In this document: piece by piece, positions 5,523 through 12,807 of the stretch
Layout of the letters: each line of letters starts with the position of its first letter
Position numbering within the stretch: the stretch's first letter is position 1
Assembly: GCA_964486155.1 (NCBI GenBank)
Contig: CAZAKQ010000016.1
Span: 1-18,774 of the forward strand
Origin: JAHITU01 sp964486155
Lineage (GTDB): Bacteria; Patescibacteriota; Minisyncoccia; Phycocordibacterales; UBA12079
Length of the DNA stretch: 18,774 nt
Reading direction: 5' to 3'
Translations under genes and position numbers: made by a program
Notes under the pieces: generated by a model
What the model saw: the letters and a program-made list of their open reading frames with translations, nothing else
What the model was told of the DNA's origin: nothing
Database searches by the model: none

Positions 5523-6866
5523 TTAGTTTTTTAGATAATCAATTATATAGATTCCTAGTAGTAAAACAACTCCTGTCACAATAGGAGGAAGTGCTTTCCA
5601 CAGAAAATTACTTTGAAATATCGACAAGAACTGAATAAAACCAAAAGTTATAAGACCACATACAATTGAAAACGTTGTAAGTTTATCTGAAAGTTTTCTA
5701 AAAATTGAAAGATAAAGAGGGAAACATAAAATTCCAAGTATTGTTATCATATTAAACAAAAACCAAATAGCACTTTCAATTTTAAGTGAAAAAAAAGCTG
5801 ACACAGAAAGAATCACGACCAAAGTTAAGCGAGTACTCAATATCAAATTATCTTTTACTTTTTTACTTATTTTACTTAAAATATTTTCTGTCGTATTAAT
5901 AGTGGCTGTAAATAAACTTGTATCTACTGAAGACATCATCGCTGCATATAAAGAAATCAATATAATCGGTGTAAACCAAGTAGGAAAAAGAGAGTTCATT
6001 CCAGTAAAAAGAGCAGTTTGAGGATCTGTAATATTCGGTAAAGCCGCTTTTATATTAAAACTTAAATAAATTAAAGGTAGTAGATATAAAGGAAGTCCAA
6101 TTATCGTAAACAAAGCACCTCTTTTTGCTGTTTTTTCATTTTTAGCAGCAATTATCTTTTGCCAAATTTGGATATTAGTTATATTAAAGAACCAAAAACC
6201 CATCTGTAACTGAAACCCTGCTCTTGTAAGTAAATCTCCATTAGTAAAACTTTCAAAAAAAGAAATTTCTCTCGTAATTAAAAACGGTGCAATTAAAATC
6301 ACTAGCATTATTATCATTTGAAAAACATCTGTCTTTATCATAGTTTTGAAACCTCCAATCCATAAATACACAAGAACAATAATTGCAGAAAATAATACAG
6401 ATACAATTGCGCTCCATCCAAAAATTTGGTTCAGTAGGGTAGCATTAGCAGAAAATGCAACAGACAAAACAACAAATGACACAAAAACTGTAATTAATGC
6501 AGCTAATATATTTGTTATATTACCAGCTCTTTTTAAGAATATGTCTGAAGTGGTAATAACATTGTTTTCCTTTGCCATCTTCCATAATTTAGGAGCGAAA
6601 AAATATATTACTAGATATTGTATAAACATTATTAGATATAACACATATGCTTGTGGACCAAAGATGAACGCTATACCAGTAGCAAACAAAATTACTGATA
6701 TATCAGTAGCTGAAGCCAACGAGGAAAAAACCATCTCTATAGTTGTGAGTTGTTTGTTATTTATAAGGAATTTTTTTGTATTAAATCTATCTTTTAACCT
6801 AAAACGCCAAGCTAATGACAAAGTGAATATAATATAAATAATAAATAGTATAGTAATTGTTTCCAT
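5523..6866 (-). CDS. sodium:solute symporter (SSS) family transporter
   Basis: This 447-residue membrane protein has about 12-13 hydrophobic segments. It would couple Na+ entry to solute uptake in the cytoplasmic membrane. Family marks are SSLASATDISVILFATG at about 48-64 (unwound TM1 region), GGFKTMIKTDVFQ at 171-183 (the SSS GG...TD..Q signature), NIQIWQKIIAAKNEKTAKRG at 231-250, and AAMMSSVDTSLFT at 308-320, where Ser/Asp of the second-sodium-site region are kept. The substrate cannot be told; the family carries sugars, proline, pantothenate and others. The ATG at 6866 lacks a Shine-Dalgarno site. Upstream on the same strand are a 46-nt palindrome and a small basic ORF, then the divergent TrmB-like regulator. 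Confidence 0.9.
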   Translation of the reverse strand: METITILFIIYIIFTLSLAWRFRLKDRFNTKKFLINNKQLTTIEMVFSSLASATDISVILFATGIAFIFGPQAYVLYLIMFIQYLVIYFFAPKLWKMAKENNVITTSDIFLKRAGNITNILAALITVFVSFVVLSVAFSANATLLNQIFGWSAIVSVLFSAIIVLVYLWIGGFKTMIKTDVFQMIIMLVILIAPFLITREISFFESFTNGDLLTRAGFQLQMGFWFFNITNIQIWQKIIAAKNEKTAKRGALFTIIGLPLYLLPLIYLSFNIKAALPNITDPQTALFTGMNSLFPTWFTPIILISLYAAMMSSVDTSLFTATINTTENILSKISKKVKDNLILSTRLTLVVILSVSAFFSLKIESAIWFLFNMITILGILCFPLYLSIFRKLSDKLTTFSIVCGLITFGFIQFLSIFQSNFLWKALPPIVTGVVLLLGIYIIDYLKN

Positions 6867-6900
6867 ATTTTTTATGTTATATTTTATAATATAATAGTTA

Positions 6901-6946
6901 AAGGTCTACTATATAATTGATTATAATCAACTATATAGTAGACCTT
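6901..6946 (-). promoter_or_regulatory. 46-nt palindrome between small ORF and symporter
   Basis: The whole stretch is self-complementary around 6923/6924 with one mismatched pair (A6916/C6931). On the minus strand that pair becomes G-U, so the RNA hairpin is continuous only in the symporter's sense strand. The core TTGATTATAATCAA is a perfect palindrome. It has arms ending AAGGTCTACT. It lies 16 nt past the stop of the 35-codon ORF and 34 nt before the symporter ATG, with only a weak U-stretch after it. It may be an attenuator, partial terminator or operator. Confidence 0.55.
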
Positions 6947-6962
6947 AGAAAGTAGTTCTTCC

Positions 6963-7070
6963 TTATTTTTTTGGTTTTCTAATCGGCTTTCCTCTACATT
7001 TTTTTGGTCTTCTAGCAATTTTTCCTCTACTTGCACTCCCTATATTGACTTGTAACCCATGTAGTTCCAT
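6963..7070 (-). CDS. small basic protein or leader peptide, 35 aa
   Basis: Reading on the minus strand from the ATG at 7070, 35 codons encode a peptide beginning MELHGLQVNIGSASRGKIAR and ending RGKPIRKPKK, then TAA. Twelve of the 35 residues are Lys or Arg, clustered in the second half, with one Cys. A doubled AAAGGAGAAAGGAG lies directly upstream, giving a GGAG 7 nt before the ATG. A good promoter (TTGACT-17-TATTAT) lies about 33 nt further up. Next on the strand is the 46-nt palindrome, then the symporter gene. It could be a nucleic-acid-binding mini-protein, a leader peptide controlling the transporter, or an ORF fragment. RPKKCRG loosely recalls the N-terminus of UPF0251-type DNA-binding proteins; I do not rely on this. 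Confidence 0.6.
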   Translation of the reverse strand: MELHGLQVNIGSASRGKIARRPKKCRGKPIRKPKK

Positions 7071-7109
7071 CTCCTTTCTCCTTTTTTTAATAAGAATTAA
7101 CTATCTACA

Positions 7110-7154
7110 ATAATATATAACCAGATAGAAATAGTCAAGTTTTATGACTATTTC
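7110..7154 (-). promoter_or_regulatory. promoter with overlapping operator-like inverted repeat
   Basis: Minus-strand TTGACT (7138-7133), 17-bp spacer, TATTAT (7115-7110), driving the 35-codon ORF and perhaps the symporter. A perfect 10-bp inverted repeat GAAATAGTCA (7128-7137) with TGACTATTTC (7145-7154) covers the -35 box. The neighbouring divergent TrmB-like protein is the natural candidate to bind it (inference). Confidence 0.6.
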
Positions 7155-7219
7155 AAATAGGTAATATGATGTGTAGTATACCTACTTTCATCTTTTTTTA
7201 AGTTATATCGTCAAAAATA

Positions 7220-7248
7220 TTGACTAGTTATAATCTATATAATATACT
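7220..7248 (+). promoter_or_regulatory. promoter of the TrmB-like gene, leaderless
   Basis: TTGACT (7220-7225), 17-bp spacer, TATACT (7243-7248), then 6 nt to the ATG at 7255. The transcript would start at the start codon. Confidence 0.65.
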
Positions 7249-7254
7249 AATATT

Positions 7255-7998
7255 ATGGAAACAATTGAAGCGTTAAAAAATCTCGGATTAAACGAAAAGG
7301 AAGCTAAAGTTTATTTAGCTTTACTTCAGACTGGAAAATCTAAAGCTTATGTAGTATCTAAATACAGTGGATTAAAAAAAACAACCACTTATGTAATTTT
7401 AGATAACCTTGTTAATAAAGGCTTAGCCCATAAGATTCCTAAACAAAAATCAATGCATTATTCTCCAATAAGCCCTGAGGAATTATTTGAGCAAACAAAA
7501 AATAAAATAAAATTGGCCGAGCCAACACTCCCAAAACTAAAAGCCTTAAGTAGAGGAAAATTAACTAAAAAAGTAAATATCTCTTATTATGAGGGAATCC
7601 TAGGAATACGAGAAATGTATAATAAATTAGAAAAAGAAATGGAAGGAAAAGAATATGTAGGTTTTTTTGCTCATATTAAAAATACCCCTAAAGAACTATT
7701 AAATCTTTTTGATGAAATAAATGAAGAGTACAGAAAGAAAAACATTAAAAGGAGAGGATTAACTGTTAAAGACCAGACATTAAAAAAATTTCTTAATAAG
7801 AATTATGCCAAAAAACACAATACGAAAATAAAAACCTTAACTAAAGATGTTTATGATAGCGAAATCTCTATAGAAATTTTCAAAAACTACACCCAAATTT
7901 TTTCGCATAGATATCTGCAAGGAGTTGTAATTAACAATCCCGACATAGCTAAGACAATGAAACAAATTTTTGAATTAGTATGGAAAAACACAAAATAA
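7255..7998 (+). CDS. TrmB-family transcriptional regulator
   Basis: This 247-residue protein has an N-terminal winged helix-turn-helix (residues 1-70: LGLNEKEAKVYLALLQTGKS, VSKYSGLKKTTTYVILDNLV, KGLAHKI and the wing SMHYSPISPEEL), which is the TrmB pattern. A helical linker follows (about 80-105) and then an effector-type domain (about 107-245) with VNISYYEGILGIREMYNKLE and EISIEIFKNYTQIFS, as in TrmB proteins found in Parcubacteria. Family members in archaea control sugar transporters and metabolism. Here the gene is divergent from a symporter locus with an inverted repeat over that promoter, so local control is a fair guess. The ligand is unknown. Confidence 0.88.
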   Translation: METIEALKNLGLNEKEAKVYLALLQTGKSKAYVVSKYSGLKKTTTYVILDNLVNKGLAHKIPKQKSMHYSPISPEELFEQTKNKIKLAEPTLPKLKALSRGKLTKKVNISYYEGILGIREMYNKLEKEMEGKEYVGFFAHIKNTPKELLNLFDEINEEYRKKNIKRRGLTVKDQTLKKFLNKNYAKKHNTKIKTLTKDVYDSEISIEIFKNYTQIFSHRYLQGVVINNPDIAKTMKQIFELVWKNTK

Positions 7999-8075
7999 CA
8001 ATAAAAATAGATTTTAATGAAGCTAAAATCCATATATATAATATTTACTACTTAATACATAATATCTAATTATGA

Positions 8076-8081
8076 TATAAT
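8076..8081 (+). promoter_or_regulatory. -10 box of the 8088 gene, leaderless
   Basis: TATAAT at 8076-8081 ends 6 nt before the ATG at 8088. The upstream stretch 8051-8064 (CTTAATACATAATA) resembles the TATTATGTATTAAG repeats found around 10214 and 18640. Confidence 0.5.
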
Positions 8082-8087
8082 TTATCT

Positions 8088-9551
8088 ATGCGAGAAGAAG
8101 AAAAAAACAAAATACCATCTTCTGAAGATTCTAATTTATCCACCGATAAACAGATTCCTGAAAATAACTTAAACATAAAACCGGTCACTGATCAGGGGGT
8201 TAATATAATTGAGCAAAAACCTTCTGAACTAGAAGCTATTATTGATGAGTCTGGAAATACAGAAGCTGAAATAATGGAAAATAATACTAACGATAAAGTA
8301 GATGACTCTATTTCTGATTTAAATGATGAGCTTTCTAGATTATCTAAAGAATCTGAAAATAATATTTTTGTAAAAAAAGAAATTGAGATAGAAAAACCTC
8401 AAACTCCAGAAATATCTGAGCAAACACTTAAAGTTACTGAAAAAGATTTACCTCAATCCGAATTACAAAAAGAATTGAATTCTCCTCAAATAGATGACCA
8501 AAAAATTGTGGAAACTAATTCAGAAATAATTAAACCTGAAGGAAAAAAGGAAGAAATTGAACAAAATCAAGAACTTGAACAAGTTAAAACTATAAGAAAA
8601 AACGAAGAGAAAATGGATAATTTACTCCATTCAACTAAAAAAGAAAAAACCTCTAAAAAAAAGAAGGAGGAAAACCCTGTAGCGATAAGAACTTATAGAG
8701 ATGATTTAGCAAAAATTATACAAAAAGACAAAATATCATTAACTGATACAATAATAGCTGAAGAAAATAAAAAAGATAAAAAATTTACAAAAACATTTCC
8801 TAAAATTAAAAAAAGTACAAAGAAAAAATTATATTTAAGTATTTTTAGTTTATTTTTAATTATCACTGGAATAACTTCAATATTTTTAGTTTATTATTTT
8901 AAACCTACTCCTATTATTAAAATAGATAATATTGAAGTGAAATCCCATATATTCGCAGAATACCAAAGAGAAGTCTTTATTGGAAATCTAAATTCTGTAA
9001 AATTAACTAAAAATATTCAAACTAATCTAAATAAAACTAATCTACCCATAGGATCTTTACTACATCTTTACCTAACAAAAAGACACCAAAGAGAAGGTGG
9101 ATTAATAGGGAAAGGAATTATAAATACCCAAGAATTATTCTCAATATTAAACTCACGAGCTTCTGAAGAACTTCTAAGGTTTCTAGAGCCTACTTTCACT
9201 TATGGTTATTATTCATCTTCAAATAATTATCCTTTTCTAATATTGAAAACTAGATCTTTCGACAATTCCTTCTCTAAAATGCTAGAGTGGGAAAAAAATC
9301 TAATTGAAGATTTGAGACCTATTTTTATAGAAAAAAATCCTTCTATAAATTCTCAGGAACTACGGACAAAAAACTTAGAATTTAAAGATCTTGTTATAAA
9401 TAATAAAGATGTACGAGCAATTTTAGATAAATCAGGAAAAATAATTTTTGTTTATGCCTTTGCTGATAAAAATTCTATTGTTATTACTGTCAATAAATCT
9501 ACTTTACAAGAAATTTTCAACAGACTAACTATTACCTATAGAGAAAGATAA
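8088..9551 (+). CDS. single-pass membrane protein with acidic disordered N-terminus, 487 aa
   Basis: I do not recognise a named family, though the outer domain resembles uncharacterised proteins I associate with Parcubacteria. Residues 1 to about 200 are low-complexity, rich in Glu/Asp/Asn/Ser/Lys and probably disordered. About 205-245 are very Lys-rich, followed by one membrane segment at about 247-270 (LYLSIFSLFLIITGITSIFL). The remaining 215 residues form a folded domain with SRASEELLRFLEPTFTYGYY, NNYPFLILKTRSFDNSFSKM and LEWEKNLIEDLRPIF. With the positive residues before the membrane segment, the acidic part should be cytoplasmic and the domain outside. It is transcribed alone, with foldback repeat copy 2 after it. 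Confidence 0.8.
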   Translation: MREEEKNKIPSSEDSNLSTDKQIPENNLNIKPVTDQGVNIIEQKPSELEAIIDESGNTEAEIMENNTNDKVDDSISDLNDELSRLSKESENNIFVKKEIEIEKPQTPEISEQTLKVTEKDLPQSELQKELNSPQIDDQKIVETNSEIIKPEGKKEEIEQNQELEQVKTIRKNEEKMDNLLHSTKKEKTSKKKKEENPVAIRTYRDDLAKIIQKDKISLTDTIIAEENKKDKKFTKTFPKIKKSTKKKLYLSIFSLFLIITGITSIFLVYYFKPTPIIKIDNIEVKSHIFAEYQREVFIGNLNSVKLTKNIQTNLNKTNLPIGSLLHLYLTKRHQREGGLIGKGIINTQELFSILNSRASEELLRFLEPTFTYGYYSSSNNYPFLILKTRSFDNSFSKMLEWEKNLIEDLRPIFIEKNPSINSQELRTKNLEFKDLVINNKDVRAILDKSGKIIFVYAFADKNSIVITVNKSTLQEIFNRLTITYRER

Positions 9552-9579
9552 AAAATTAATTTATTTTAACAAATTAATT

Positions 9580-9785
9580 TCAATTTACAATTTTCAATAA
9601 TCAATTTTCAGTGAATTTTTAATGTTTAAATTTTCAATGATGACGGATTTTGACGTCTGTCCGTCTTAGAAGGGAGAGCCAAAATCCGTGTTTGGAAACC
9701 TGCCTGCCGGCAGGCAGGTTGATAATTCTTTCATTGATTGATTCGCCAGCTGGTGGATTGAGAATTGTAAATTGAAAATTTTAAT
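9580..9785. repeat. dispersed foldback repeat, copy 2
   Basis: This has the same architecture and orientation as the repeat at 1482-1650: AATTTTCAAT arms, a hairpin ACGGATTTTG (9643-9652) with CAAAATCCGT (9680-9689), then the identical 24-bp palindrome (9697-9720) in a 51-bp block (9687-9737) that differs at two positions. Relative to copy 1 the base pair A-T in ACGA is G-C in ACGG with the matching change in the other arm. A second palindrome, CGCCAGCTGGTGG (9744-9756), is added. It occupies most of the 9552-9843 gap. Confidence 0.8.
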
Positions 9786-9809
9786 TATCCTTATATAAAC
9801 AACTTATGT

Positions 9810-9815
9810 TATAAT
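9810..9815 (+). promoter_or_regulatory. probable -10 box of the DksA-like gene
   Basis: TATAAT at 9810-9815, 28 nt before the ATG at 9844, giving a short leader without a Shine-Dalgarno site. Confidence 0.4.
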
Positions 9816-9843
9816 AATTATATTAATTTAATTAACTAAAATA

Positions 9844-10206
9844 ATGAACACAAACAAATATAAAGAAGAATTAGAAAAAGAACTAAAACTTTTAACTAAA
9901 GAATTAGAAGAAATAGGTCAAGTTAGACCTAATAATCCCAATGATTGGGTAGCCAAAGGAGATTCTGAAGCTAATGCTAATGATGATCATTCAGATGATA
10001 ATGACAATGCTGATGATTTAGAAGAACTAGGAGAAAGAAATGCTATTGTTTCAGATTTAGAAATTCGTTTTAGAAATGTTAAAAAAGCTTTAGAAAGAAT
10101 AGAAAATAATAATTTTGGAAAATGTGAAGTATGCGAACAATTAATTGAAGAGGATCGCCTAGATGCAAACCCAGCCGCAACTACTTGTATAGAGCATATG
10201 AAATAA
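9844..10206 (+). CDS. TraR/DksA-family zinc-finger protein
   Basis: This 120-residue protein has the DksA plan: an N-terminal helix (about 5-27), a loop with a very acidic tip (about 40-60, NDDHSDDNDNADDLEEL), a returning helix (about 66-88) and a C-terminal zinc module FGKCEVCEQLIEEDRLDANP followed by TTCIEHM. Zinc ligands would be C94, C97, C115 and H118, so the fourth Cys of canonical DksA is His. Such proteins reach into the RNA polymerase secondary channel and tune initiation, often with ppGpp. Whether this one acts like DksA or as a general stress regulator cannot be told. The next gene starts 26 nt after its stop. Confidence 0.9.
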   Translation: MNTNKYKEELEKELKLLTKELEEIGQVRPNNPNDWVAKGDSEANANDDHSDDNDNADDLEELGERNAIVSDLEIRFRNVKKALERIENNNFGKCEVCEQLIEEDRLDANPAATTCIEHMK

Positions 10207-10213
10207 GTAGTAT

Positions 10214-10232
10214 GTATTAAGTATTATGTATT
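10214..10232. repeat. inverted repeat framing the four-helix gene, left arm
   Basis: GTATTAAGTATTATGTATT (10214-10232) is matched exactly in inverse orientation by AATACATAATACTTAATAC at 10585-10603. The unit continues by variation on both sides (10207-10235 and 10585-10634). The ATG of the four-helix gene (10233) is the end of the left arm. AAGTATTATGTATTATG (10219-10235) recurs exactly at 18640-18656. Confidence 0.8.
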
Positions 10233-10607
10233 ATGAAAAATAAAATTAAATCATTTACAGACTTGAATACATGGAAAGAAGATCATAAATTAGTTATTAT
10301 TATATACAAACAAACAAAAAATTTTCCAAAAGAAGAACTGTTTTCTTTAACAAGTCAAATACAAAGAGCTTCAATCTCAATAACTTCAAATATAGCAGAA
10401 GGTTTTAGTAGACACTCCAGTAAAGAAAAAATACAATTTTATTACATCGCATTAAGTTCGTTAACTGAAGTTCAAAATCAATTATTAATAGCTCGAGATA
10501 TTGGATATATAAAAGATAAAACTTTTAAACAAATAGCCGATCAAACAGTAATAGTAAGTAAATTATGTAACGGTTTAATTAAAAAATACATAATACTTAA
10601 TACTTAA
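10233..10607 (+). CDS. four-helix-bundle protein (23S rRNA intervening-sequence protein family)
   Basis: This 124-residue protein is of the S23/IVP four-helix-bundle family, first seen encoded in intervening sequences of 23S rRNA genes and common as free genes in Parcubacteria. The signature is clear: FTDLNTWKEDHKLVIIIYKQ, then FPKEELFSLTSQIQRASISI, TSNIAEGFSRHSSKEKIQFY, and the last helix LTEVQNQLLIARDIGYI. A pentameric, probably nucleic-acid-binding role is known for some members; molecular function is unsettled. Its last codons (YIILNT) and stop are inside the right inverted repeat, and its ATG is at the end of the left one, so the gene and repeats appear to have travelled or evolved together. 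Confidence 0.9.
   Translation: MKNKIKSFTDLNTWKEDHKLVIIIYKQTKNFPKEELFSLTSQIQRASISITSNIAEGFSRHSSKEKIQFYYIALSSLTEVQNQLLIARDIGYIKDKTFKQIADQTVIVSKLCNGLIKKYIILNT
10585..10603. repeat. inverted repeat framing the four-helix gene, right arm
   Basis: AATACATAATACTTAATAC is the exact inverse of 10214-10232. Further degenerate units (TAATACATAATACGTAATAC) run to the ATG of the next gene at 10632, which has no other ribosome site. Confidence 0.8.
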
Positions 10608-10631
10608 TACATAATACGTAATACATAATAT

Positions 10632-12176
10632 ATGTTTTTCTCTAAAGTTCACTCAGCTCAAACAAATATGTTAAAAGCATATATTGTTGATATTGAAACA
10701 GATATTACTAAAGGAACTTTGAATGCTTTTTCTATAGTAGGATTACCAGATACTGCTATTAAAGAATCTAAAGATAGGGTATCAGCCGCTATTAAAAATA
10801 GTGGCTTTAAATCTCCTAAAAAAAGAAATTGGAAAACTACTACTTCTCTTGCCCCCGCAAATATAAAAAAAGAAGGTCCTAATTTTGATTTAGGTATTGC
10901 ACTAGCTTTTCTTTTAGCTAGTAAAGATATTGAATTTAATCCTACAAAAAAGATATTTTTAGGTGAGTTAACTTTGGATGGTCAATTAAGAAAAATAAAT
11001 GGTACTCTTTCATTAGTTAGAGAGGCTAAAAGAAAAGGATTTCAAGAAGTTTATTTACCAAAAGAAAATGCCAAAGAAGGAGCTTTAATTGAAGGAATAA
11101 AAATATTTGGAGTAGAAAATCTAGCTCAATTAATTAGACATTTAAATTCTAATCCAGAAGAACAAGAAATAATTTGCGAATTAAAAGTTCAATCCCAAAC
11201 TAAAGTTAAATACAAAAATTTAATCCCCGAAATTGATTTTGCTGATGTAAAAGGACAAGAAACAGCTAAAAGAGGCTTGGAAATAGCTGCATCAGGAGGG
11301 CATAATATAGCGATGTTTGGTCCTCCAGGAACCGGAAAGACAATGTTAGCTAAAGCTTTTAGTTATATTCTACCACCTTTATCTTTTGAAGAGATTTTAG
11401 AAACAACAGCTATTCATTCTGTAGCTGGAATATCAAAAGGAAATTTAATTGTAGCGCCTCCTTTTCGTTCTCCACATCACACTGCTTCTTATGTAGCTGT
11501 AGTTGGAGGAGGAGTTAATCCAAAACCTGGTGAAGTAACATTGGCTCATAAAGGAATTTTATTTTTAGATGAGTTTCCTGAATTTGAAAAAAGATCAATT
11601 GAAGCTTTACGACAACCTTTAGAAGACGGAATTGTAAATATTTCACGAGCTAAAGGAACTGCTACATTTCCAGCCAATTTTATTTTGATAGCTACTATGA
11701 ATCCTTGTCCTTGTGGAAATTATGGAACAAAAAAAGAATGTATTTGCACCCCGACACAAATAATGAATTATCAAAGGAAATTATCAGGACCGATTATGGA
11801 TAGAATTGATATGTGGGTGGAAGTTTCAAATATAGAACACTCTAAATTATCAAACAAAGATGTAGAATTAGAAAAGACTAAAGATATTCAAAAAAGAACC
11901 ATTCACGCCCGAAATGTTCAAAACAAAAGATTTAAAAATACTAAAACAAATACTAATAGTGGGATGTCATCCAAAGACATAGAAGATTTAATATCCTTAA
12001 ATCCAGAAACCAAGAAAATATTAATTTCTTCGGCTACTCAATTAGACTTATCCGCTCGGGCTTATCATAAAATAATAAAATTGGCTCAAACCATCGCTGA
12101 TTTGAGCCAATCTAAAGAAATCCTTCCTGAGCATATATTGGAAGCACTCCAATATAGACCTAAGAAGGTTTTGTAG
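10632..12176 (+). CDS. comM: ComM/YifB family Mg-chelatase-like AAA+ ATPase
   Basis: This full-length 514-residue protein comprises an N-terminal Lon-like ribosomal-S5 fold domain (1 to about 170; FSIVGLPDTAIKESKDRVSA and KEGPNFDLGIALAFLL), the AAA+ core (about 195-400) and a C-terminal helical lid (about 420-514). Walker A is GPPGTGKT (230-237), Walker B GILFLDEF (308-315), and the chelatase-type Cys cluster is CPCGNYGTKKECICTP with RKLSGPIMDRIDMWVEV after it. In naturally competent bacteria ComM is a hexameric helicase that drives branch migration of incoming DNA during transformation. Its presence is compatible with competence, not proof. No Shine-Dalgarno site precedes it. Its 3' end overlaps the convergent membrane-protein gene by 17 nt. 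Confidence 0.95.
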   Translation: MFFSKVHSAQTNMLKAYIVDIETDITKGTLNAFSIVGLPDTAIKESKDRVSAAIKNSGFKSPKKRNWKTTTSLAPANIKKEGPNFDLGIALAFLLASKDIEFNPTKKIFLGELTLDGQLRKINGTLSLVREAKRKGFQEVYLPKENAKEGALIEGIKIFGVENLAQLIRHLNSNPEEQEIICELKVQSQTKVKYKNLIPEIDFADVKGQETAKRGLEIAASGGHNIAMFGPPGTGKTMLAKAFSYILPPLSFEEILETTAIHSVAGISKGNLIVAPPFRSPHHTASYVAVVGGGVNPKPGEVTLAHKGILFLDEFPEFEKRSIEALRQPLEDGIVNISRAKGTATFPANFILIATMNPCPCGNYGTKKECICTPTQIMNYQRKLSGPIMDRIDMWVEVSNIEHSKLSNKDVELEKTKDIQKRTIHARNVQNKRFKNTKTNTNSGMSSKDIEDLISLNPETKKILISSATQLDLSARAYHKIIKLAQTIADLSQSKEILPEHILEALQYRPKKVL

Positions 12177-12594
12177 AAGGAGTTCCCAGTTTTACTATCA
12201 TAAACAAAAAACTTAGTCCGGCAGTAATCATAGAAATGACAACTCCGAATTCAAATATCTGATCTTTAAGTAATGTTTTCTTTAAAATATCTTCTAAAAA
12301 ATAGAGAAATACAAACCGAGAAAGACATCCAATACTTACAGCAATCATAAAAATAGTAACTACTCGTAACCATTTACAACCAGGTTCATAACCTGTTACT
12401 AAAGGTGATATTTTCCATGTAACATAAGCCGAAATAATACTGCTAAAAAATAAATTTAAAAGAGAGTGAACTTCTAAATTAAAAATCTCTTTTACTCCTA
12501 CAATAAAAATTATAGCAATTACGTAAGTAATAGTAGTAATAAAAACTATTTTTAAAAAAATTATTTTTTCTTCAAGTTGATTTTTCTTTTCCAA
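12160..12594 (-). CDS. small four-TM membrane protein, 144 aa
   Basis: I do not recognise the family. Translation starts at TTG (12594); GGAGG lies 5 nt before it, which decides the start. Four hydrophobic segments are seen at about 12-34, 41-62, 78-98 and 112-134, with charged loops (WKISPLVTGYEPGCKWLR; YFLEDILKKTLLKDQ) and a short polar tail. No catalytic motif is visible. It shares a nearly identical 44-bp promoter region with the minus-strand zinc-ribbon gene at 14570, and the Fic gene lies between the two. A role linked to that neighbourhood (for example an immunity or sensor partner) is conjecture. The 3' end overlaps comM by 17 nt. Confidence 0.75.
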   Translation of the reverse strand: MEKKNQLEEKIIFLKIVFITTITYVIAIIFIVGVKEIFNLEVHSLLNLFFSSIISAYVTWKISPLVTGYEPGCKWLRVVTIFMIAVSIGCLSRFVFLYFLEDILKKTLLKDQIFEFGVVISMITAGLSFLFMIVKLGTPSTKPS

Positions 12595-12630
12595 AACAAC
12601 CTCCTTATTTTTATAAGTTAAAATATAAGA

Positions 12631-12674
12631 ACAACTATATTTAGTATAATTATATCTAAAAAAATAGCAATAGA
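12631..12674 (-). promoter_or_regulatory. shared promoter/operator, copy 1
   Basis: On the minus strand it has TTGCTA, a 16-bp spacer and TATACT, overlapped by the inverted repeat AATTATACTAAATATAGTT. It ends 36 nt before the start codon of the four-TM protein. It is identical over 44 bp, except for one base in the spacer, to 14608-14651. Confidence 0.7.
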
Positions 12675-12694
12675 ACTATAAAACAAACCGCTAC

Positions 12695-12733
12695 TACTAA
12701 TTTACTACTAATTATGCTAAAATTAGTAGTAAT
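12695..12733 (+). promoter_or_regulatory. Fic operator-like repeat, copy A
   Basis: The 39-bp unit is repeated exactly at 12769-12807. Each holds a perfect 12-bp inverted repeat TTACTACTAATT / AATTAGTAGTAA with ATGCTAA between the arms. The centre reads TGCTAAAAT, an extended -10-like element. Confidence 0.7.
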
Positions 12734-12768
12734 TAAACATCGCTAAAAATAAAGCTTTTAAACAGAAA

Positions 12769-12807
12769 TACTAATTTACTACTAATTATGCTAAAATTAG
12801 TAGTAAT
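12769..12807 (+). promoter_or_regulatory. Fic operator-like repeat, copy B and promoter
   Basis: Exact second copy, 74 bp after copy A. Its extended -10-like box TAAAAT (12792-12797) is 20 nt before the Fic ATG; alternatively TATAAA (12807-12812) would give a leaderless start. A protein bound to the arms would cover either. The rest of 12595-12817 holds only the minus-strand shared promoter. Confidence 0.65.

Noticed and set aside
6346..6837. Plus-strand open frame of 163 codons
   Set aside because: It is the complement of the symporter gene, whose protein motifs are clear; the antisense sequence has no domain signal.
12695..12807. CRISPR-like array from the two exact 39-bp repeats
   Set aside because: There are only two units, they are palindromic with a promoter-like centre, and they lie directly before a gene; no cas genes are present.
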